37,589 bases of DNA. It comes from an uncultured Prevotellaceae bacterium. GTDB taxonomy: Bacteria; Bacteroidota; Bacteroidia; Bacteroidales; Bacteroidaceae. Numbering within the stretch: position 1 is the stretch's first letter; every line of letters begins with the position of its first letter. Positions 6,820 to 14,671 of this stretch are shown piece by piece. Below the pieces are notes generated by a model. It did no database searches. It was not told the origin of the DNA and saw nothing but the letters and a program-made list of their open reading frames with translations. The position numbers and the translations under genes were made by a program. The stretch is from assembly GCA_902774795.1 (NCBI GenBank), contig CACYKA010000036.1, positions 1 through 37,589 on the forward strand, given 5' to 3'.

Positions 6820-8836
6820 ACTTCCCTTCCACAATAATATTAATTATCTCCTGTATGTCGGTGCCGTTGACTTTGCCGTCCTTGTTTATGTCGGCACTTT
6901 CATCATACTTACTCGCAACAATGAGGTTGATAATCTCCTGAATATCGGTACCGTTAACAACACCGTCGCCGTTAGTGTCACCAATGATTGCCGGCTCTTC
7001 TTCTGGCACGTATGGGCCAAAGACGATCGTGAACCTGCTGCCTCCGTTAGGGAATACCTTCTCCACCTCAGGCGTCAGCCAGAAGTAGCCGCTGAAGCCC
7101 TTGATCCATGCAGGAGCCTCCGGATGGTATGGTTCGGGGATAGGATAAGTAGCATTGTATGGAGGATTGTAGTTAGGGATTGCAGCACTCTCAGCAAAGA
7201 GCACATTCTGTGGGTCGTCCGTTACGAGAGTCCGGCTATTTGTCGGAATGAAGTATGCATACTTCGACTCCACAGTCGTATAGACATTGCTAACCGCTAC
7301 ATCCGAGAAAGTATAGATATAGAAATCTCTCTCCATTGCAGTTTTCACGAGATAAGGCACACCAGCCTTCATCTCAGTGACTTGGTCGAAGTAGAGGTTA
7401 ATGGTTGGTGGCATAGCTGCATCGCCCCCTCCTGAAACGTACGACGAACCTACGAACTCCCTCATCTCATTGAAGGCACACCTCAGCTGCGCAGTTTCTG
7501 CTGAAATGTCGAATGGCGCGGAGAATATGTACCAGCCCAGTGGAACGACCGTGTTCAGGCAAAGGGTTTCCACCGTCGTGCCGTTCAAGGCATCGATGGC
7601 AGCACTGTTGTCCTCGCTGTCAGCGAGCGTAGGATAATATACAACCTCAATCTCATCATCGTATTCAGGCAAGGTTGTACCCCATCTTGTCTTACGCGGA
7701 TCAAAATACGAAGCCTCTTTACCTGACTTGACTAATGTGACACTCTTTATCTTCTTATTTCCCGAATATCGCATGTCGCCAAACACGGCATTCGTTTCAA
7801 AGTACGTGAGGGTCCAAAGGTCAACATCTTCCGTGCCATCCTTAAACTTCAGGGTAGCAATATTTTTTACGGTCACATCGCAGGATGCCGTCTTGTCAGG
7901 AACGACGCTGCTTGTAACTGTTACCGTGGTTGCATCTGCAGCGATACCCTTTACATAGACTGTAAGGACGTTGGTAGGAGTATTGTCCACCGCCTTGGTG
8001 CATTCTTCATCCGAGAACAACTGTACATTACCGTTACCTGTAGTCCATATCACATTCTTGTTGTAATCGTTGAAAGGCGTAAGTGTTGCAGTCAGCTTCA
8101 CTGTTTTGTTTATGGGGATAAGCGTCTTGGTTTGACTAAGTGTAAGAGTAAAATAATTTGGGGATATTGGAACCTGGAATTCCACACAAGGGCGTACAAT
8201 GCCTAAGACTTCTAGGTCGAAGCCCCATTGTGGGCCGGTACTGTTTCCCATATCAAACATATATACCCACCACATACCGCCTGTGGTTGAAGAACTTGAA
8301 CTTGTCCAATAGCCGTAATATACATAAGGGTCAACGTGGAAAGCACTTCCTCCTGCCGCTCCCATCATCGAGCGCATATTGCCCGGATTAAATGGGTAGC
8401 CGTCTGGGTAAGGGTCGCTTGACCATTGAGGACTTGGTATTTTGTCCACATATTCAGACGTACTTCCACAGCCGATGAGCATGTGCTCCCAGTCGTTAGC
8501 CGAAGGCAGACGCCATGTTCCGCCCTCAATAGGATGGCTTGTGTTAAAAGCCTCTGCAACGGTCAGGGCAACATTGTGCTTACAGCCGGCTTCAATATCA
8601 GCAATGGGAGCGTCTTCCAAGGCGATGCCAAGAGCCGTACCATTTTCATCATCTACATAGGCAATCATGGCCTGAGCCGTCTTACTTGCAGCCGCAGCGT
8701 CACTCACGGTGGCATAGATACTACCGTCGCTGCACAATACTTTGCCAACATCAGCCTTCGTGGCGGGGATAACATCAGCCCACGCAGCAGTAGCTGTCAT
8801 AACTAGCATGACCAGAGAAAATAAAATCTTTTTCAT
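6818..8836 (-). CDS. Secreted protein with FISUMP-like N-terminal domain and C-terminal dockerin
   Basis: This 672-residue exported protein has the signal peptide MKKILFSLVMLVMTATAAWA. Residues about 20-225 contain GTWRLPSANDWEHML and YWTSSSSST, the pattern of the Fib_succ_major/FISUMP lectin-like fold. Residues about 235-335 look like a bacterial Ig (Big_2-type) domain (TVKLTATLTPFN, VTVTSSVVPDKTASCDVTV). Residues 617-672 are a dockerin-type pair of calcium loops (GDTNGDGVVNGTDIQEIIN and ADINKDGKVNGTDIQEIIN). Substrate or partner is unknown. Dockerins bind cohesins, but none is visible here, and in Prevotella such repeats are common without cellulosomes. A promoter on the - strand lies just upstream, and the gene stands alone. 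Confidence 0.75.
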   Translation of the reverse strand: MKKILFSLVMLVMTATAAWADVIPATKADVGKVLCSDGSIYATVSDAAAASKTAQAMIAYVDDENGTALGIALEDAPIADIEAGCKHNVALTVAEAFNTSHPIEGGTWRLPSANDWEHMLIGCGSTSEYVDKIPSPQWSSDPYPDGYPFNPGNMRSMMGAAGGSAFHVDPYVYYGYWTSSSSSTTGGMWWVYMFDMGNSTGPQWGFDLEVLGIVRPCVEFQVPISPNYFTLTLSQTKTLIPINKTVKLTATLTPFNDYNKNVIWTTGNGNVQLFSDEECTKAVDNTPTNVLTVYVKGIAADATTVTVTSSVVPDKTASCDVTVKNIATLKFKDGTEDVDLWTLTYFETNAVFGDMRYSGNKKIKSVTLVKSGKEASYFDPRKTRWGTTLPEYDDEIEVVYYPTLADSEDNSAAIDALNGTTVETLCLNTVVPLGWYIFSAPFDISAETAQLRCAFNEMREFVGSSYVSGGGDAAMPPTINLYFDQVTEMKAGVPYLVKTAMERDFYIYTFSDVAVSNVYTTVESKYAYFIPTNSRTLVTDDPQNVLFAESAAIPNYNPPYNATYPIPEPYHPEAPAWIKGFSGYFWLTPEVEKVFPNGGSRFTIVFGPYVPEEEPAIIGDTNGDGVVNGTDIQEIINLIVASKYDESADINKDGKVNGTDIQEIINIIVEGK

Positions 8837-8893
8837 AGTTTATAAGTTTTAGTTAAAAATAATTTCTGGGTAGTTAAAATATTATTCTGTGTG

Positions 8894-8925
8894 CAAAGTT
8901 AAACAATATTTTTCAAACCACCAAA
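8894..8925 (-). promoter_or_regulatory. Promoter for dockerin protein gene
   Basis: Read on the - strand, TTTG (8925-8922) and TAACTTTG (8901-8894) are spaced by 20 nt. The start codon lies about 58 nt downstream. Confidence 0.65.
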
Positions 8926-8990
8926 TTTTTTAAAGAAAAAGAGAGGAATTGACTGCATCGATCCCTACCCTGCTTGCCGCAGGGGCCCTT

Positions 8991-9135
8991 GCAAAGAATG
9001 CGAACAAGAAGAAAGAACGCTATGCGTCCTCATCTTATTTTTATGCATATACATAATCATACAAGCATGTTATGTCTTTGCATAAAAAAAAGAACATCCT
9101 GTTGGATGTTCTTTCTTCTTGTTCGCATTCTTTGC
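8991..9135. repeat. Perfect 28-bp inverted repeat next to tRNA-Ser
   Basis: Positions 8991-9018 (beginning GCAAAGAATGCGAACAAGAA) are the exact reverse complement of 9108-9135. The right arm runs from the tRNA terminator stem up to the tRNA discriminator base. The 89-nt loop holds the tRNA terminator. I see no gene in the rest of the 8837-9134 gap. Confidence 0.85.
9084..9113 (-). terminator. Terminator of tRNA-Ser
   Basis: On the - strand, AAGAACATCC (9113-9104), loop AACA and GGATGTTCTT (9099-9090) form a 10-bp stem, followed by a T run. Confidence 0.85.
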
Positions 9136-9219
9136 GGAGAGAGAGGGATTCGAACCCCCGGTGCCTCTCAGCACGACGGTTTTCAAGACCGTTGTAATCG
9201 ACCACTCTACCATCTCTCC
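9135..9219 (-). tRNA. tRNA-Ser (anticodon UGA)
   Basis: Read on the - strand, the 85-nt RNA folds with acceptor arm GGAGAGA (9219-9213) pairing with TCTCTCC (9142-9136) and G73 at 9135. The anticodon loop CTTGAAA gives UGA (AACGGTC stem side, then TTGAAAACCGT). The T-arm carries GGTTCGAATCCC. A long variable arm typical of tRNA-Ser is present. CCA is not encoded, as is usual in Bacteroidetes. It has its own promoter and terminator. Confidence 0.95.
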
Positions 9220-9258
9220 GAACGTCGAAAATGACGGCTTCTGGTTTCAAAAGCGGTG

Positions 9259-9290
9259 CAAAGGTAATATATTTTTTTGGAATGTGCAAA
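9259..9290 (-). promoter_or_regulatory. Promoter for tRNA-Ser
   Basis: On the - strand, TTTG (9290-9287) and TACCTTTG (9266-9259) are spaced by 20 nt, about 40 nt before the mature tRNA 5' end. Confidence 0.7.
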
Positions 9291-9327
9291 TTTTTGATGA
9301 TTTTTTTTAATATAATACGCAATTTTT

Positions 9328-9358
9328 TTTGTCACGTTAAGCCTAATACCTAAATTTG
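9328..9358 (+). promoter_or_regulatory. Candidate promoter for GH2-GH43 gene
   Basis: TTTG at 9328-9331 and TAAATTTG at 9351-9358 are spaced by 19 nt. The start codon lies 67 nt downstream. Confidence 0.55.
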
Positions 9359-9425
9359 TAGTCAAAACAATCGTGCGCTACATACATGGTAATTAATACA
9401 TTATTTAATATATAACTGTCTTTTT

Positions 9426-12400
9426 ATGAAAAAACTTCTTATATCACTATTCGTTCTGTTTTTCAGCATTGGACAGGCACTGGCACAGGTGTCGTTTGGT
9501 CATGCAGAGAAGATAAACAACGGCTGGAGCTTCCTTCGCATGAATGCTGCCTGGAACATCGATGAGCAGTCCGACATGAAGGAAAAGTCTTTCGACGATT
9601 CACGTTGGCGAAAAGTTGACCTGCCCCACGACTGGGGTGTGGAACTGCCTATGTCGCCCGACAAAGGTTCGTGTCAGGGCTATCTGCCCGGAGGACTGGC
9701 ATGGTACAGGTTGCATTTCAACATCGAAAACGGAAAACTAAATCTTTATTCTTCAAGCTTAAAGCTTAAAGCTTCGACCTACATCTACTTCGAAGGTGTC
9801 TATAATTATTCCGAAGTTTATCTTAACGGAAAACTTCTTGGCAAGCGCCCCAGCGGCTTTGCTTCGTTCATGTACGACATGACGCCGTATCTCGAAAACG
9901 GTGATAATGTCATTGCCGTGCGCGTAGATCACGGACAGGAGTTCGACTCCCGCTGGTACACAGGCTCAGGCATATACCGCAATGTGTGGCTCATCAGTGC
10001 TCCGCAGGTGCATCTGGCACAGTGGGGCACGGCATACAGACTTAAGAGCATCAATGCAAAGAAGGCTGAACTGGAAGTGGATGTGGAGACCGTTACCAAG
10101 AAACAAGGCGCAGGCGGAACAAGCTATAGTGCTACTGTTGAGTTGAAGGATGCTGACGGTCGCGTGGTGGCTACGACAAAGACTGCCATCGGTCCGCAGG
10201 AGAAGAAGACAGTTAGGCTGACGGTAAGCAATCCGCAGCGATGGACGCTGGACAAGCCTTATCTCTATACCCTCATAACGACCCTCGCTCCCACTTCGGG
10301 AGGTCAGGAGGGGGTCATGTGCGACACATCCGTTGTGCGTGCAGGCTTGCGCACTCTCGACTTCTCTCCCGACAAGGGTTTTGCCCTCAACGGCCAGTGG
10401 ATGAAGGTTAAGGGCGTCTGCGTTCATGACGATGCCGGCGTGCTGGGTACTGCCGTGCCTGCCGAGGTATGGCGCCGCCGTCTGCTGGAGTTGAAGGCCA
10501 TTGGCGTCAATGCCATCCGCATGAGTCACAATCCCCATGCTCCGGAGGTCTATGACCTGTGCGATGAGATAGGTCTGCTTGTGATGGACGAGGCCAGCGA
10601 CGAGTGGGAACTCCCCAAGCGCAAATGGATGAAGGGCTGGAATGTCGGTGCTCCGGAATATCAGGGCACATACACCTATTTCAAGGAATGGATAGACCGC
10701 GACGTGGCCGACATGGTACGCCGCGACCGCTGCCATCCAAGCATCTTCATGTGGAGCATAGGCAATGAGGTCGATTATCCCAACGACCCATATTCACACC
10801 CCGTTCTCGACGGTGACGGAACAGGTTTCACACAACCTATGTATGGCGGCTATAAGCCCGACCAGCCTAATGCAGAGCGCATAGGCGTCATTGCCCAGAG
10901 GTTGGCAAAGATAGTCAAGGACATCGACCCTTCACGTCCTACGACGGGTGCTTTGGCAGGTGTGGTGATGTCGAATGCTACGGCCTACCCTTCTGCTGTC
11001 GATGTCGTGGGCTATAACTATACTGAGAGCCGCTACGGCACAGACCATAAGACATATCCGAAGCGCGTCATCTACGGTTCGGAAAACCGTCACGACCTTG
11101 CTGCTTGGAAGGCTGTGACAGACAATGCCCACATCTTCGGCCAGTTCCTGTGGACGGGCATCGACTATCTGGGCGAAAGCGGCCAGTGGCCTGCACGCGG
11201 TTCTACGGCAGGACTGCTCGACCTGGCTGGACAGCGCAAGCCCCTGGGATGGTATCGCGCCGCCCTGTGGAGCGAGAAACCTGTCTGCTATATCGGCACC
11301 AGCAGAACTATGGGCAACAGAGGCAATCGTCAGAACAGGCCTAACAGGCAGCAGCGCCCTACCCCATACACCCCCGCTGTGTGGAACTATGACGAAGGCA
11401 CTAAGGTGCGTGTGGTATGCTACACCAATGCCAAGACGGCCCGCCTGCTGCTCAACGGCAAGGAGGTGGGAGGTCAGCCGCAGCGCGATGAGAATACCGA
11501 CATTCTGTTCTGGGACATCGACTACCAGCCCGGCACACTGCGCTGTGAGGCCGACAACGGTGCATCCTACGAGATAACCACTGCCGGAAAGCCTTACGCC
11601 CTGAAGGTGACTACCGATTCTGTAGCCCATGTCTTTGTGGAGGTTGTCGATGAGCAGGGACATCTTGTGCCTAACGCCGACAACGAGGTGACACTCTTCG
11701 TGCGCGGAGCACGTCTGCTGGGTATGGAGAACGGCAACATCAGCGATACAAGCATCAACGGACGCCAGCAGCGCAACCGACTCCGCACCTTCGGAGGACG
11801 CCTTGTGGCATATATACAGCCCGTGCAGGGTGAGCAGCTCAACATCCGCGCTTCCTCGCCCTATCTGAAAGAGCAGTCCTCCACAACGGAGGGAAGAAGA
11901 GGGCCAAGACGCGAAGCCTTTACCACCACAACACCTATGGTTCACGACCCCGTGATGGCCAAAGACGGCGACACCTATTATATATTCTCCACTGGCAGGG
12001 GCATTCAGCAGATGACCTCCAAAGACCGCCGGACGTGGACGGTGCTGCCACAGCCCGTGATGTCTGTCATCCCAAGCTGGACAACCGACTCTGTACCCGG
12101 TTTTGAGAACCATGTATGGGCACCCGATGTCATCAAGTGGCACGGACGCTGGTGGATGGCCTACAGCTGCTCTACATTCGGCAAGAACGGCTCTGCCATC
12201 GGTCTGCTCAGCAGTCGCTCGCTGCACTCTAATATATGGAAAGACGAAGGCTGCATCGTTACTTCTCACGACTGGAAGAAGAATGCCGACGGCACGACAT
12301 CCGGCGACAACTGGAACGCCATCGACCCCAACTTTGTCATCGACGACAACGACACCCCCTGGCTCGTATGGGGCTCCTTCTGGGATGGTATACAGCTGGC

Positions 12401-12896
12401 ACCCTTAGACTCGACTATGCACTTGAATAATGCTCAATCTTCAATTTTCAATGCTCAATGGCCTAAAACCATCGCCCGTCGCCATCGTCCGGGAGACCCT
12501 AAGGCAGCCGAGAACCCTACCTCTAAATTCGCAGGACGCAATGCCATCGAGGCACCGTTCATCTTCAAGCATGGCGGCTGGTACTACCTCTTCGTATCGT
12601 GGGACTACTGCTGCCGTGGTGCCAAGAGCAACTACCGCGTAGCCGTTGGCCGCAGCAAGAGCGTGGAGGGCCCTTATCTCGACCGCGAAGGTAAGGATAT
12701 GCTGAACGGCGGAGGCACCCTCTTCATCGAAGGCGACAAGAAAGAATGGGAAGCCGCCGGCCACTGCGCCGCCTACACCATCGACGGAGAAGACATCTTC
12801 ATCTGTCACGGCTACAGTGCCACACGAAACGGCGTCGCCATGCTCATACAGCGTCCCATCTCATGGACCACCGACGCCTGGCCGGAACTGAAGTGA
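9426..12896 (+). CDS. Secreted GH2-GH43 bifunctional glycosidase
   Basis: This 1156-residue protein has signal peptide MKKLLISLFVLFFSIGQALAQ. Residues about 30-660 are a GH2 enzyme of the beta-galactosidase type: jelly-roll sugar-binding domain (LPHDWGVE, AWYRLHF, STGSGIYRNVW-like), acid/base Glu448 in IGNEVDYP and nucleophile Glu553 in YGSENRHD. A DUF4982-like beta domain follows an Arg/Asn/Gln linker (GNRGNRQNRPNRQQRP). From about residue 835 a five-bladed GH43 propeller resembles endo-arabinanase/arabinofuranosidase: Asp841 (HDPVMAK), Asp967 (AIDPNF) and Glu1042 (AIEAPF) are the expected catalytic triad. The pair would release galactose and arabinose from pectic or arabinogalactan side chains; exact substrates are inference. 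Two short stretches (about 9748-9774 and 12424-12460) are encoded by near-tandem repeats. No SusCD pair is nearby. Confidence 0.88.
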   Translation: MKKLLISLFVLFFSIGQALAQVSFGHAEKINNGWSFLRMNAAWNIDEQSDMKEKSFDDSRWRKVDLPHDWGVELPMSPDKGSCQGYLPGGLAWYRLHFNIENGKLNLYSSSLKLKASTYIYFEGVYNYSEVYLNGKLLGKRPSGFASFMYDMTPYLENGDNVIAVRVDHGQEFDSRWYTGSGIYRNVWLISAPQVHLAQWGTAYRLKSINAKKAELEVDVETVTKKQGAGGTSYSATVELKDADGRVVATTKTAIGPQEKKTVRLTVSNPQRWTLDKPYLYTLITTLAPTSGGQEGVMCDTSVVRAGLRTLDFSPDKGFALNGQWMKVKGVCVHDDAGVLGTAVPAEVWRRRLLELKAIGVNAIRMSHNPHAPEVYDLCDEIGLLVMDEASDEWELPKRKWMKGWNVGAPEYQGTYTYFKEWIDRDVADMVRRDRCHPSIFMWSIGNEVDYPNDPYSHPVLDGDGTGFTQPMYGGYKPDQPNAERIGVIAQRLAKIVKDIDPSRPTTGALAGVVMSNATAYPSAVDVVGYNYTESRYGTDHKTYPKRVIYGSENRHDLAAWKAVTDNAHIFGQFLWTGIDYLGESGQWPARGSTAGLLDLAGQRKPLGWYRAALWSEKPVCYIGTSRTMGNRGNRQNRPNRQQRPTPYTPAVWNYDEGTKVRVVCYTNAKTARLLLNGKEVGGQPQRDENTDILFWDIDYQPGTLRCEADNGASYEITTAGKPYALKVTTDSVAHVFVEVVDEQGHLVPNADNEVTLFVRGARLLGMENGNISDTSINGRQQRNRLRTFGGRLVAYIQPVQGEQLNIRASSPYLKEQSSTTEGRRGPRREAFTTTTPMVHDPVMAKDGDTYYIFSTGRGIQQMTSKDRRTWTVLPQPVMSVIPSWTTDSVPGFENHVWAPDVIKWHGRWWMAYSCSTFGKNGSAIGLLSSRSLHSNIWKDEGCIVTSHDWKKNADGTTSGDNWNAIDPNFVIDDNDTPWLVWGSFWDGIQLAPLDSTMHLNNAQSSIFNAQWPKTIARRHRPGDPKAAENPTSKFAGRNAIEAPFIFKHGGWYYLFVSWDYCCRGAKSNYRVAVGRSKSVEGPYLDREGKDMLNGGGTLFIEGDKKEWEAAGHCAAYTIDGEDIFICHGYSATRNGVAMLIQRPISWTTDAWPELK
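12424..12460 (+). repeat. Near-tandem CAAT-type repeat inside GH43 domain
   Basis: The stretch is made of TGCTCAAT/CTTCAATT/TTCAATG units and is read in frame as NNAQSSIFNAQW. The 14-mer TTCAATTTTCAATG at 12440-12453 recurs inverted at 31700-31713 in the agcS-oadG gap. Confidence 0.65.
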
Positions 12897-12950
12897 TTGA
12901 AGATAGTTCTTTAAGTGCTCAGGCGTTTCTGTTATTTTTTTAATTGTTTT

Positions 12951-12982
12951 CTTGCACGGAAAGAAAAATCTTCTTACCTTTG
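12951..12982 (+). promoter_or_regulatory. Promoter for cotH-like gene
   Basis: CTTG at 12951-12954 and TACCTTTG at 12975-12982 are spaced by 20 nt. The ATG at 13012 is 29 nt downstream. Confidence 0.65.
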
Positions 12983-13011
12983 CAACGAAAAAATTTTTAC
13001 AACAAAATACA

Positions 13012-14500
13012 ATGATGATACGAGAAACCGTACTTTTCATTTTCGTTCTACTGTCAACAGTTACGGCAAGTGCGACTGTTTCTCTTCGTGGTGACGTGAA
13101 CGGCGACGGTGTTGTTAACGGTACTGACATCCAGGCTGTCATCAACTTCATTGTTACAAGTGAGTACGATGAAAAGGCTGACGTGAATGGCGACGGCGTT
13201 GTCAACGGCACGGACATTCAGAAGGTTATCAACATTATCGTTAATGAAGAAGTATATAAAATGCCCGAGCTGAGGATATTCTTTGAGGGCGAGTTGAGTC
13301 GTGATATGGAATATCTCAAAGGTTCCATGCAGCTGACAGATACAGATGGCAGCGTGGTTGAATTGCCTGCAAGGTTCCGCACTCGTGGCGCCACTGCCAA
13401 AGAATACATGATGAAGCCTGCACTCAACATGAAGTTATGTAGTGCAGACTATACAGAAGAGGCCGATTCTTCGCTGCTAGGATTGCGCTCCTGCTCGTCG
13501 TTGATTCTCGATGCAATGGCAATCGACCGCATCTGTATGCGTAACCGCGTGTCTTTCGACATCTGGAATGAATTCTCACGTCTGCCATACGATACCAATT
13601 TTGAAGGAAGAAATGGTACGGAAGGGCGTTTCCTTGAACTCTTCATCAACGACCAGTACTACGGCATCTACTGCCTTACCGACCGTATCAATAGAAAGTT
13701 GCTCAATCTTAAGAAGGTGCAGGAAAAAGAGGAAGGCAGCCCTGTCATACGAGGTGTATTGTATAAAAACGGTACCAATGATATTGAAAACCAGAACGAA
13801 CCTAGTTTCAATGACCGCTTGCGTCATAGAATGGCATAATGCGTGGGAACTGACCTATCCTGATGAATACGGAGGCATGCAGGCATGGCAGCCTTTGCAG
13901 GACGCTATACTCAAAGGTAATAACAAAGACTATGTAAAGAAATATTTTTTTCTTCAGAATCTGGCAGACTATCAGATTCTCATCATGGCTCTTTCCATTG
14001 GTGATAACTGGAGTAACAAGAACCATTTTCTCAGTATCCGCAACATCACCAAGGACATCGACGATGCAGATCCTACAGAGGCCGACCGCCGTCGCTTCGT
14101 CATAACCCCATGGGACTTGGATACCAGCCTCGGAGGAAGCTATAACGGAAGTTTTTATGACGGAACCTATTCTGACTGGGCGCCGGAAGACATTGCCAAG
14201 AACTCGCCATATCCTATATTTCCCATCAGTAGTGATGAAGAATACAATGCCATATTGAAACAACGATGGATTGAGGGAAGACTAGGTGCATTCTCAGTCA
14301 ATTCCATCTGCACGAAACTGGAGGGATATCGCGACCTCTTTATTCAGAGCGGCGCATGGCAACGTATGGTGGAGCATTTCAATTCACAACAGTATCGTCC
14401 TGAGTACGTCAATGACCTTGAGCGAGAAATCGAATACATAGAGGAATGGTACAAAGACCGCTTCCGCCAGATGGATGCTTACTTCGGCATAGAAGAATGA
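13012..14500 (+). pseudogene. CotH-kinase-like secreted protein with N-terminal dockerin, frameshifted
   Basis: Starting at ATG 13012, the protein has a signal peptide (MMIRETVLFIFVLLSTVTASA), then two dockerin-type calcium loops (GDVNGDGVVNGTDIQ and ADVNGDGVVNGTDIQ), then a CotH domain (FRTRGATAKEYMMKP, ELFINDQYYGIYCLTDRIN, NHFLSIRN, ITPWDLDTSLGG). CotH proteins are atypical secreted kinases or surface proteins. The frame breaks at 13813/13814: the first part ends at a stop at 13837-13839, and the rest continues in another frame to 14500. A copy of this region at 18921-19050 contains 17 extra bases exactly at the break. Adding them would restore one frame of about 501 residues, reading NEPSFNGFNEDSTACVIEWH across the join. 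So a 17-bp deletion (or assembly error) disables the gene. Confidence 0.8.
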
Positions 14501-14576
14501 TGAAACAGAATGTTAAATATAAAATTTTTCCGCACACATAATTTATGCAGAAAAGAGCAGAGATACTGTTTTTTAT

Positions 14577-14607
14577 TTTGTATTTTGTTAACTTATTTGT
14601 AACTTCG
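14577..14607 (+). promoter_or_regulatory. Candidate promoter for C10 protease gene
   Basis: TTTG at 14577-14580 and TAACTTCG (one mismatch to TAnnTTTG) at 14600-14607 are spaced by 19 nt. The rest of the 170-bp gap shows nothing else I can name. Confidence 0.5.
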
Positions 14608-14671
14608 CAGCCATATTTTTGAATTCTAAGAACCAAGGTAAAAGGAAATTCTAAATGAAAACAATTAATAT

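Noticed and set aside
10932-12269. 445-residue open frame on the - strand, plus 9966-10736
   Set aside because: Both lie opposite the GH2-GH43 gene, whose catalytic residues are all present. The antisense frames reflect GC-rich codon use.
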